From Bacillota bacterium (GTDB lineage Bacteria; Bacillota; Clostridia; Lachnospirales; Lachnospiraceae): 11,476 nucleotides of DNA. The position numbers and the translations under genes were made by a program. Shown here in pieces: positions 1 to 5,843 of the stretch. Under the pieces are notes generated by a model. That model did no database searches. It was not told the DNA's origin and worked only from the letters and a program-made list of their open reading frames with translations. The stretch is taken from positions 1-11,476 of the forward strand of contig JAEXGM010000113.1 of assembly GCA_023450835.1 (NCBI GenBank). The letters are read 5' to 3'. Each line of letters starts with the position of its first letter. Position 1 is the stretch's first letter.

Positions 1-1
1 A

Positions 2-115
2 AGAGAAATTAGACACTTAGCGGCCCTGTTAAAAAGAAGAGGTAAAAAGTTACAAAAAAACAGGAGAATATTGTATAATGTCATGAATTTCTATTTCTTC
101 TCTTTCTTTAGTTGA
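2..115 (+). CDS. Possible 3' end of an upstream gene (partial)
   Basis: This is the only forward frame that stays open from the window edge; it ends at TGA 113-115. The first part reads as a charged, helix-like tail (REIRHLAALLKRRGKK). The last residues are Phe/Tyr-rich and look like translated AT-rich non-coding DNA. I do not recognise the protein. The stop overlaps the -35 box of the candidate promoter. It may well be chance, because only 37 codons are visible. Confidence 0.18.
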   Translation, partial: REIRHLAALLKRRGKKLQKNRRILYNVMNFYFFSFFS

Positions 116-141
116 CAAAATAATACAGCCTGGTGTAATAT
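112..141 (+). promoter_or_regulatory. Candidate sigma-A promoter for the pilus operon
   Basis: A perfect -35 box TTGACA (112-117) is followed after 18 nt by TAATAT (136-141), which matches the -10 consensus at 4 of 6 positions. It lies 25 nt before the GTG start of the first peptidase gene. A perfect TATAAT at 74-79 lies further upstream but has only a poor -35 (TTACAA, 50-55), so it is an alternative or additional start site. The operon assignment is inferred from gene order. Confidence 0.45.
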
Positions 142-165
142 GAGCTCATCTTACAAAATAATGAG

Positions 166-747
166 GTGAGGGATATCGATTATAAATTCCTTTGTATTAT
201 CGTTCTTCTTGCTGCAGCAATAAGAGAAGACTTTAAATCTTATAAGATACCCAATTACCTTGCAGCTACCGGAATTATAGCAAGTTTTGCTATATGTATT
301 GCGGAGCATGGACCGGCTGGTATCTTATCTTGGTTTCCGGGAATTCTTTTCCCATTTCTTATTCTGTTTCCCCTATTTTTAATCAGAGCAGTCGGAGCCG
401 GTGATATTAAGCTGTTTTGCGTTATAGGAAGTTTTTATGGAATAGCATTTGGTTTTCAGACAATTCTTTTATCATTTCTGACAGCAGCGTTTTTTTCTAT
501 TATTCTGATAATTCGAAGTGGTCAATTCCAAAAGAGATTATTTGTACTAAAGAACTATATAAGAAAGCTTTACCTGGCAAAAAAAATGCCTGAAAAGGAA
601 CCTAACTGGTATCACTATTATGACAGAGAGACCGATAAAGAAGATGCTGTACTTCATTTTTCTGTTTCAATTCTTGCAGGTTTTGTAGTGTCCACTTTGC
701 TTGCAATTTATTATCCCGGGATACTGCTGCTCTCTCTTTTTTCATAG
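166..747 (+). CDS. Prepilin peptidase, A24 family (TadV/CpaA-like)
   Basis: This is a membrane aspartyl protease that cleaves the short leader of Flp-type prepilins on the cytoplasmic side. Both catalytic motifs are visible in 193 residues: Asp22 in the segment REDFKSYKIPN (20-30), and Asp80 in GAGDIKLF (77-84). Hydrophobic segments lie at about 8-19, 31-46, 55-74, 83-115 and 165-190. A charged loop (about 118-162, containing YHYYDRETDKED) before the last helix makes it longer than minimal CpaA/TadV enzymes. The GTG start at 166 is the only usual start in this open frame. Its ribosome binding site is weak: AGGTGAGG (164-171) overlaps the start codon itself. It opens the pilus cluster and probably processes the Flp pilin at 5583 and the TadE-like proteins. 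A second A24 enzyme lies at 9527, so substrates may be divided. Confidence 0.9.
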   Translation: MRDIDYKFLCIIVLLAAAIREDFKSYKIPNYLAATGIIASFAICIAEHGPAGILSWFPGILFPFLILFPLFLIRAVGAGDIKLFCVIGSFYGIAFGFQTILLSFLTAAFFSIILIIRSGQFQKRLFVLKNYIRKLYLAKKMPEKEPNWYHYYDRETDKEDAVLHFSVSILAGFVVSTLLAIYYPGILLLSLFS

Positions 748-878
748 GGGTCTTAGAGAGAGACTGCCTTATAGTGAAAAATCTACTTATTAGGCTCCGA
801 GTTTTCTTATTGCAGCAGATAGGAGAATGAAAGACGGATTGATTTTAACGTTATATTCTGGAAAGGCATGGTTATTAA

Positions 879-1844
879 ATGTACAAAACACTTGCAATCT
901 TTGACAGGGATGCAGAATATCTAAAACACCTGGCGGATTATATAAAAGCGAAAGCTCCAGGCCTGTTCTATATTAAGCTGTTTACCAAGGAAGAAGCACT
1001 TAGAGAGTTTTTGGAGGGAGAGCCGGTAGATATTCTTTTGACAGAAGAAGGAATATCGAAAGCCGATGAGAGAAAGGCCCTTTGCAGACAGCTGGTGCTT
1101 CTTACACAAACTACAGAGACAGAGGCGGAATCTTCTTTACATAGGATTTATAAATATCAGCCGGGAGAGATAATCTTAAAAGAATTAAAGAAGTTATTGC
1201 CGGAGGATACTTTAGGCGCCGTAAGTCATATATCGGAAAAGGAAATCATCAGTATTATTTCATTGGATTCAGCAAGGTTAAGCCAAAGTTTTTCTCTATC
1301 CCTGTGGGATAAGCAATCGAATAATCAAAAAACTCTGTTTACAACTCTTCAAGCCTACCCCCTTATAAAAGAATTAATAGTACAAAAGGACGAGAGCGGG
1401 CTGTCTGAATTTCTTTATTATCTAAAACAAAATTCACCTGGATTATCAAAAAAATTAAAAGAACACATACAGCGGAATGGAAAATTCGAATATATCAAGG
1501 CTGTTTCTTTTGGCACAGACATCTATGAGTTAACGGCAGAAGATATGATCAATTGGTTGAAGCTTCTTCCTCAATTAGAGTATGATACCTTTCTTTTTGA
1601 AATTGGATTTTTGAATCAGGCTTCCATTCGGCTGTTACAGGAGAGTAAGATAATATATCTTGTTTCAGAAGAAGATGGCATAACAAATAAACAGACGGAG
1701 AACTTCCTGCTGCAGCTAAGCCTTGCAGGTTACGAAGAGATAGTTGAAAAAATCGCAAAAATTAAAGCAGGAAAAGAAAGTATAAGTGTTTATGAAGCAT
1801 ACTTTCAGAAGGGGCTGCCGGGAGCAGCAGGGAGGGGAGTTTGA
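879..1844 (+). CDS. TadZ/CpaE-like pilus localisation protein with degenerate ATPase domain
   Basis: This looks like a cytoplasmic positioning protein of the Tad pilus, with a receiver-like N-terminus followed by a ParA/MinD-type fold. Residues 1-108 resemble a receiver domain: the acidic pocket is FDRDAEY (8-14), but the usual phospho-acceptor position in VDILLTEE (50-57) is not Asp. Residues 122-310 match the ATPase part of TadZ by pattern: a strand at 122-128, a Walker-B-like strand YDTFLFEIG (235-243), then KIIYLVSEEDGITN (257-270). Where the P-loop should be (127-142) there is ISLDSARLSQSFSLSL, with no GK[ST], so ATP binding is probably lost. TadZ proteins are known to have atypical Walker motifs, but this one keeps almost none. 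GGAAAGG (860-866) is a distant ribosome binding site. The stop overlaps the TTG start of cpaF by 4 nt (TTGA), which suggests translational coupling. The identification rests on fold pattern and gene order. Confidence 0.78.
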   Translation: MYKTLAIFDRDAEYLKHLADYIKAKAPGLFYIKLFTKEEALREFLEGEPVDILLTEEGISKADERKALCRQLVLLTQTTETEAESSLHRIYKYQPGEIILKELKKLLPEDTLGAVSHISEKEIISIISLDSARLSQSFSLSLWDKQSNNQKTLFTTLQAYPLIKELIVQKDESGLSEFLYYLKQNSPGLSKKLKEHIQRNGKFEYIKAVSFGTDIYELTAEDMINWLKLLPQLEYDTFLFEIGFLNQASIRLLQESKIIYLVSEEDGITNKQTENFLLQLSLAGYEEIVEKIAKIKAGKESISVYEAYFQKGLPGAAGRGV

Positions 1845-3046
1845 TAAAACAGGAGATTATCGAAGAAGTCAGAAAAAGAATTGATTTAACCAGGGAAATA
1901 GAAGATGGAGTAATTCTGGCAGCAGTTGATGAGATTCTGCTTCGTAAAGCGAAAGAGGAATTCCTTACTCTAAAAGAGAAGAATGAGCTGAGAAAAGAAA
2001 TATTTAACACGATTCGCAGGCTGGATGTGCTTCAGGAACTCATAGAAGACCCTCAGATAACAGAAATTATGATTAACGGATATGAGAATATCTTTGTGGA
2101 AAGGTCAGGGGCGATTTATCCCTGGAATAAACAGTTTGATTCCGAGAAAAAATTGGAAGATATTGTTCAGCAGATTGTTGCCAAGACGAACCGTATAGTG
2201 AATGAAGCCAGTCCCATAGTGGATACCCGCTTACAGGACGGCTCCAGAGTAAATATAGTTCTGCCTCCGATATCTCTGAACGGCCCGGTCGTAACTATTC
2301 GAAGGTTTCCTGAAAAGCCTATTACGATGGAGCAGTTAATACAGATTGGCTCCGTTACCAGGGAGGCGGCAGAGTTTCTAAGAAAGCTTGTAACAGCCGG
2401 CTATAATATCTTCATCAGCGGAGGGACCGGCTCCGGTAAGACGACCTTCTTAAATGTGTTATCCAATTATATTCCCTCCGATGAAAGAGTGATTACTATT
2501 GAAGACTCCGCAGAACTTCAGATTCGGAATATCCCCAACCTGGTACGGCTGGAAGTGAGAAATGCCAATGTGGAGGGGAAGAATGAAGTAAGTATAAGAC
2601 AGCTTATCAAGACAAGCCTGCGTATGAGGCCCAACAGAATTATATTGGGAGAAGTAAGGGATGGGGCCGCGCTGGATTTGTTACAGGCTATGAACAGCGG
2701 ACACGATGGCTCTCTTTCCACCGGACATGCCAATTCTACATCCGATATGCTCAGCAGATTGGAGACCTTGGTATTAATGGGAGCGGATATCCCGCTGCCG
2801 GCAGTGAGGAGACAGGTTGCTTCTGCAATAGATATCATGATACATTTGGGCAGACTAAGGGACAAGTCCAGAAAGGTCCTTGAAATCACAGAAGTATTAG
2901 GCTTGAAAGAGGGAGAAATACAGTTGAATAAGCTTTATGGCTTTGAAGAAAATGGTGAGGATGGAAAGGGAAAAGTACTCGGATTTCTGAAAACAACCGG
3001 CAATTTCCTGATGAATCAGGATAAGTTAAAAGCAGCAGGATTGTGA
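1841..3046 (+). CDS. cpaF: Tad pilus assembly ATPase, CpaF/TadA family
   Basis: This is a hexameric secretion ATPase (type II/IV secretion VirB11-like superfamily) that powers Flp pilus assembly at the cytoplasmic face of the membrane. All family motifs are intact in 401 residues: Walker A GGTGSGKT (194-201), Asp box ITIEDSAEL (218-226), Walker B RIILGEVRDGAALDLL (266-281) and His box GHDGSLSTGHANS (287-299). Upstream, EIMINGYENIFVERSG (75-90) and DTRLQDGSRVNIVLPP (128-143) are typical of the CpaF N-terminal domain. The start is TTG 1841, supported by the purine-rich ribosome binding site GGAGGGGA (1831-1838) and by homologous length. It overlaps the TadZ-like gene by 4 nt. The C-terminal tail (about 365-401) is Lys/Gly-rich and probably variable. 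The ATPase is expected to act on the TadB/TadC platform encoded next. Confidence 0.96.
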   Translation: MIKQEIIEEVRKRIDLTREIEDGVILAAVDEILLRKAKEEFLTLKEKNELRKEIFNTIRRLDVLQELIEDPQITEIMINGYENIFVERSGAIYPWNKQFDSEKKLEDIVQQIVAKTNRIVNEASPIVDTRLQDGSRVNIVLPPISLNGPVVTIRRFPEKPITMEQLIQIGSVTREAAEFLRKLVTAGYNIFISGGTGSGKTTFLNVLSNYIPSDERVITIEDSAELQIRNIPNLVRLEVRNANVEGKNEVSIRQLIKTSLRMRPNRIILGEVRDGAALDLLQAMNSGHDGSLSTGHANSTSDMLSRLETLVLMGADIPLPAVRRQVASAIDIMIHLGRLRDKSRKVLEITEVLGLKEGEIQLNKLYGFEENGEDGKGKVLGFLKTTGNFLMNQDKLKAAGL

Positions 3047-3077
3047 TTCTTTGCCGGAGACTGGAAATGTATATAAG

Positions 3078-3106
3078 TTGAATTGAGTTATCTCATGTAA
3101 TATAAA
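3078..3106 (+). promoter_or_regulatory. Candidate internal promoter before tadB
   Basis: In the 123-nt gap after cpaF, TTGAAT (3078-3083, 4 of 6) and TATAAA (3101-3106, 5 of 6) are separated by the ideal 17 nt. The spacer holds a small dyad, TGAG-TTAT-CTCA. A transcript would start near 3113, about 57 nt before the preferred tadB start. This would let tadB and the downstream genes be expressed separately from the first three genes. The call rests on sequence matches alone. Confidence 0.35.
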
Positions 3107-3156
3107 ACTTCACACACGACAGTGTCTTTATGGTACTAATCTATGCTGTATCTTAC

Positions 3157-3163
3157 GAAAGGA
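3157..3163 (+). promoter_or_regulatory. Ribosome binding site that decides the tadB start
   Basis: GAAAGGA lies 6 nt before TTG 3170. The in-frame ATG at 3143 has no purine-rich stretch upstream, so the ribosome binding site favours the TTG start, and the true protein is 9 residues shorter than the longest reading. Confidence 0.7.
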
Positions 3164-3169
3164 ATTAAG

Positions 3170-3913
3170 TTGATAGAGAACTATAATATATACCATTACA
3201 GTAAGAAAGAATTATCTGTATTAATCTTTCAGGGAATCCTTGTATGTATCCTCTTTGGATATCTCTTCTATAACAGTATTCTTGGAGTTCTTCTCCTTCT
3301 CCCATTTGTAGCCCTGTATGTTAAAGGTAAAAAGGCTGATTATGTTATGAAAAGGAAGTGGCAGCTGAACAAAGAATTTAAGGATGCCCTTTCAAGTCTT
3401 ATTGCTGCTCTAAATGCGGGATATTCTGTTGAAAATGCCTTTTCCCAAGCGTCAAATGATTTAAAGCAGATGTATGAAAATGAATCACTGATAACCATTG
3501 AATTTGACACAATCGTTAACAAGCTTTATATGAACCAGAATACAGAAGACATCTTAAATAATCTGGGTGAGAGGAGTGATGTGGAAGATATTAAGAATTT
3601 TGCGGATGTCTTTCGAACGGCGAAGAGAACAGGCGGAGATATAATCCGTATAATGCGCAGCACGGAAAAAACCATAAATGACAAGATTGAAGTAGAGAGT
3701 GAGATTCAGACATTAATTTCAGGAAAACGCCTGGAAGCCAAGATTATGAATGGCATGCCCTGCGGAATAATCCTATTTTTAAGAATATCTTCGCCCGGTT
3801 TTCTAGACCCCCTCTATGGGAATTTTTCCGGAATTCTTGTCATGAGCGCAGTACTTGCCATCTATTATGGAATTACCAAGACGACAGAGAAACTGACAAA
3901 TATCAGAGTATAA
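3170..3913 (+). CDS. TadB-like inner-membrane platform protein (T2SF/GspF family)
   Basis: This is one of two polytopic proteins forming the membrane platform that couples the CpaF/TadA ATPase to pilin assembly. Counting from TTG 3170 (247 residues), two adjacent hydrophobic segments lie at about 17-35 and 37-51. A basic stretch (KGKKADYVMKRKW) follows, then the cytoplasmic type II secretion F domain (about 68-205). This includes the family-like segments ALNAGYSVENAF (80-91) and NFADVFRTAKRTGGDI, and a final hydrophobic pair lies at about 195-235. I chose TTG 3170 over ATG 3143 because only the TTG has a well-spaced ribosome binding site (3157-3163), and its N-terminus (MIENYNIYHYSKKEL) fits the family pattern I remember. 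It follows cpaF after a gap with a possible promoter and precedes tadC by 21 nt. Assignment as TadB rather than TadC comes from gene order. Confidence 0.88.
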   Translation: MIENYNIYHYSKKELSVLIFQGILVCILFGYLFYNSILGVLLLLPFVALYVKGKKADYVMKRKWQLNKEFKDALSSLIAALNAGYSVENAFSQASNDLKQMYENESLITIEFDTIVNKLYMNQNTEDILNNLGERSDVEDIKNFADVFRTAKRTGGDIIRIMRSTEKTINDKIEVESEIQTLISGKRLEAKIMNGMPCGIILFLRISSPGFLDPLYGNFSGILVMSAVLAIYYGITKTTEKLTNIRV

Positions 3914-3934
3914 GTACATAAGAAAGGAATTTCT

Positions 3935-5440
3935 ATGATAGTTATTCTGGTCATTGTTATAATCTTATTTTTCTTTCTGTGGTTTTCTGCAAGGAATTAT
4001 GAAAAAGAATTGATTCATTCACTTCCTGGAAAAGACCATCCCTTAGCATTTATGTATCCAATCGCATTCTTCCTGATAGACAAAGCAGAGCAACTAAAAA
4101 AGAAAAGTAAACTATTTCATGGGTGCAGAAAAAAACTTTTTGTTAATCAGGAAATAAAAGAAAAGTTAAAAGCCTTATATATAGGAGAAAACCTGGAGAT
4201 GGCTGTACACGTACACAGAGGCAGAAAACTTGCTCTGGCACTTTTGGTATTTCTGATATTTGATGTTATGGCCTTTCTTGGATGTATCAATCAAAAAGAA
4301 GGTAAATTAATAGAAGGTAAATACCTTCAGAGGCCCTCCTGGAAGACGGATGATACGTTTGTAAATCTAACAGCATTAATAAAAGATACCGCCGGAGGGA
4401 TATTTCAGAAAGAACTTAAGGTAACAGTCTCCAAGGAAAAATTAACGGCAGATGAGATAAACGAGGAATTTGATAAAGGAATTGTATTTTTAGATAAGAA
4501 TTGCCTTAAGAACAATGAATCGGCTGATTCAATCTCTGCTTCCTTATATTTTCCGAACAGCATTGCGGATACCGGTATAAAAGTTGCCTGGTCAAGCAGC
4601 AATACAAAAGTACTTGAAAATGACGGAACGATTCATAATGAAGATTTAAAAGATAGTGCTGTCATAGAGGTTACCGCCAAACTGACTTTGCAAGGAAGGA
4701 GCCTGGATTATACCAGAGCTTATGCAGTGCAGCCTAAAGTCTATACAAAGGAAGAAAAGGCAGCAAAAGAATTGGAGGATTCCCTAAAATTAAGTGATAA
4801 GACCAATAGAGAAGAAAAACAATTGACCCTGCCGGAGAAGATACCTGGATATGCCGTTAGCTGGAAGGAAAAGAAGGAAAATATTTCGGTGAAATTATTT
4901 GTTCTTGGCTTTGCTGCAGCATTGTTTAGTATTCCTTTGACAAACAGAGAAGTATCTCAAAGAGCTTTAAAAAGAGAAGAGGAACTGCTGCTGGATTATC
5001 CGGGTATCATTAATAAGTTTTTACTCCTTGTGAACGCAGGAATGTCCACCTCCAATGCCTGGATAAAGATTGCAGAGGATTATCGAAAAGCGTGTGAAGG
5101 AAAGAAAAGAAGGTACGCTTTTGAAGAAATGGTTTTTACCGCAAAAGAACTGAAGATGGGGGTGTCTGAAAATACAGCCTACGAGGAATTTGGCAGGAGG
5201 ATCAAGCTGATGCCGTATCTTAGATTCAGCGCTCTTCTTGCTCAGAATATCCAAAAAGGCTCTCCTGATTTTATTAGAATACTGGAGGCAGAAACGTTAA
5301 AAGCTTTTGAAGAAAGAAAAGAAGCGGCAAAAAAAGCGGGCGAAGAAGCCGGCACGAAGCTGTTAGTTCCAATGATGATAATGCTTGTATTGGTCATGAT
5401 AATTATATTGGTACCGGCGCTCTCCGCGTTTCAATTATAA
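3935..5440 (+). CDS. TadC-like platform protein with a large extracytoplasmic Ig-like insert
   Basis: This is the second T2SF-family platform protein of the Tad machine, but much enlarged: 501 residues against roughly 300 for usual TadC proteins. Hydrophobic segments lie at 1-18, 99-117, 318-335 and 476-498. The cytoplasmic T2SF core is at about 337-475 and includes LLLDYPGIINKFLLLVNAGM (351-370). Between the second and third membrane segments sits a hydrophilic region of about 200 residues (118-317) that should lie outside the membrane. Within it, VAWSSSNTKVLENDGTIH (217-234) followed by AVIEVTAKLTLQG (242-254) matches the pattern of bacterial Ig-like (Big_2/atrophied Ig) domains. A shorter echo, LTLPEKIPGYAVSW, is at 297-310. 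The ribosome binding site AGAAAGGA (3921-3928) is well spaced from ATG 3935. The T2SF call is firm; the Ig-like call is from motif resemblance. The insert could contact the pilus or peptidoglycan. Confidence 0.85.
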   Translation: MIVILVIVIILFFFLWFSARNYEKELIHSLPGKDHPLAFMYPIAFFLIDKAEQLKKKSKLFHGCRKKLFVNQEIKEKLKALYIGENLEMAVHVHRGRKLALALLVFLIFDVMAFLGCINQKEGKLIEGKYLQRPSWKTDDTFVNLTALIKDTAGGIFQKELKVTVSKEKLTADEINEEFDKGIVFLDKNCLKNNESADSISASLYFPNSIADTGIKVAWSSSNTKVLENDGTIHNEDLKDSAVIEVTAKLTLQGRSLDYTRAYAVQPKVYTKEEKAAKELEDSLKLSDKTNREEKQLTLPEKIPGYAVSWKEKKENISVKLFVLGFAAALFSIPLTNREVSQRALKREEELLLDYPGIINKFLLLVNAGMSTSNAWIKIAEDYRKACEGKKRRYAFEEMVFTAKELKMGVSENTAYEEFGRRIKLMPYLRFSALLAQNIQKGSPDFIRILEAETLKAFEERKEAAKKAGEEAGTKLLVPMMIMLVLVMIIILVPALSAFQL

Positions 5441-5485
5441 CGAATGCCCGGCGTTTGGGAGCGGCAGAATGAGAGAAAGAGGTGA

Positions 5486-5511
5486 AGTTTGAAAGAAAAA
5501 ACTTTCAAACT
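5486..5511 (+). promoter_or_regulatory. 10-bp perfect dyad in the flp leader (hairpin or operator)
   Basis: AGTTTGAAAG and CTTTCAAACT flank a loop of six A residues, giving a perfect 10-bp stem. No T-run follows, so it is not an ordinary intrinsic terminator. It lies 71 nt before the pilin start. It could be an RNA hairpin stabilising or processing the pilin transcript, or an operator for a dimeric regulator. Function is inferred; the symmetry is directly visible. Confidence 0.55.
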
Positions 5512-5531
5512 ACTTATTAAAGCAGTATCAT

Positions 5532-5551
5532 GCAGACTGCAAACAGTCTGC
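5532..5551 (+). promoter_or_regulatory. Second leader hairpin before flp
   Basis: GCAGACTG and CAGTCTGC form a perfect 8-bp, GC-rich stem around the four-base loop CAAA. It sits 18 nt before the AGGAGGT ribosome binding site. With the 5486-5511 dyad it forms a two-hairpin leader. No T-run follows, so a role in mRNA 5'-end stability or processing is more likely than termination. Confidence 0.5.
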
Positions 5552-5569
5552 GGCAAGCTTGTGATATGC

Positions 5570-5576
5570 AGGAGGT
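5570..5576 (+). promoter_or_regulatory. Near-perfect ribosome binding site of the pilin gene
   Basis: AGGAGGT lies 6 nt before ATG 5583. It is the strongest ribosome binding site in the window, as expected for the major structural subunit. Confidence 0.8.
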
Positions 5577-5582
5577 ATAAGT

Positions 5583-5762
5583 ATGAAAATATTAAAAGAG
5601 TTTTTATTAGAAGAAGACGGTGTAGGCGTAGTGGAGGTCGTGCTGATACTGGTGGTGTTAATCGGTCTGGTAATTATCTTCAGAGATGCCATAGCAGACG
5701 TGGTTGGAGGAGTTATAGATAAAATAAAATCAGATGGCGGTACTTTTTACAATAACAATTAG
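5583..5762 (+). CDS. Flp-type major pilin (59-aa prepilin)
   Basis: This is a tiny prepilin and the likely major subunit of the pilus. The 59-residue product begins MKILKEFLLEEDG, then VGVVEVVLILVVLIGLVIIF forms the hydrophobic assembly helix (about 14-33), and a short polar tail (GGVIDKIKSDGGTFYNNN) ends the protein. Cleavage by prepilin peptidase is expected after Gly13, which places the conserved Glu18 at position +5 of the mature protein, as in Flp and other type IV pilins. The mature form would be about 46 residues, typical for Flp pilins. It lies between tadC and the DUF5702 gene, with a near-perfect ribosome binding site and a two-hairpin leader, which suggests higher expression than the machinery genes. 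It is short enough to be missed by gene finders with a 60-codon cutoff. Only one Flp copy is visible here. Confidence 0.92.
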   Translation: MKILKEFLLEEDGVGVVEVVLILVVLIGLVIIFRDAIADVVGGVIDKIKSDGGTFYNNN

Positions 5763-5832
5763 TCCTGGTCTGAAAGGGTACCATAAAATCAAAAAATTAT
5801 GCCAGGCCTGAATAAAGGTACACCGGCAGTAT

Positions 5833-5838
5833 GGAGGG
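5833..5838 (+). promoter_or_regulatory. Ribosome binding site that decides the DUF5702 gene start
   Basis: GGAGGG lies 5 nt before TTG 5844. The in-frame ATG at 5799 has only A/T-rich sequence upstream (AAAATCAAAAAATT). Starting at the TTG also places the membrane helix directly after a short positive N-terminus, as expected for this protein type. Confidence 0.75.
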
Positions 5839-5843
5839 TTAGT

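Noticed and set aside
748..878. Promoter or terminator in the gap between the first peptidase and TadZ-like genes.
   Set aside because: No convincing -35/-10 pair with proper spacing and no stem followed by T residues; only weak dyads are seen.
827..904. 25-codon ORF before the TadZ-like gene, with AGGAG just upstream.
   Set aside because: The ribosome binding site is only 1 nt from the ATG, the peptide has no recognisable feature, and it overlaps the start of the larger gene out of frame.
3143..3169. ATG 3143 as the tadB start (nine extra residues).
   Set aside because: There is no ribosome binding site upstream, whereas TTG 3170 has GAAAGGA at 6 nt.
5486..5551. Leader hairpins as intrinsic terminators after tadC.
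   Set aside because: Neither stem is followed by a run of T.
5441..5582. Riboswitch (for example cyclic di-GMP class I) in the flp leader.
   Set aside because: The conserved core sequences and layout are not seen; only two simple hairpins are present.
5489..5722. 77-codon TTG open frame over the flp leader, with AGAGGTGA upstream.
   Set aside because: It spans both hairpins and then runs in the wrong frame through the pilin gene, giving Arg-rich nonsense; a short leader peptide cannot be excluded.
5799..5843. ATG 5799 as the start of the DUF5702 gene.
   Set aside because: Upstream sequence is A/T only with no ribosome binding site; TTG 5844 has GGAGGG at 5 nt and gives a short basic N-terminus before the membrane helix.
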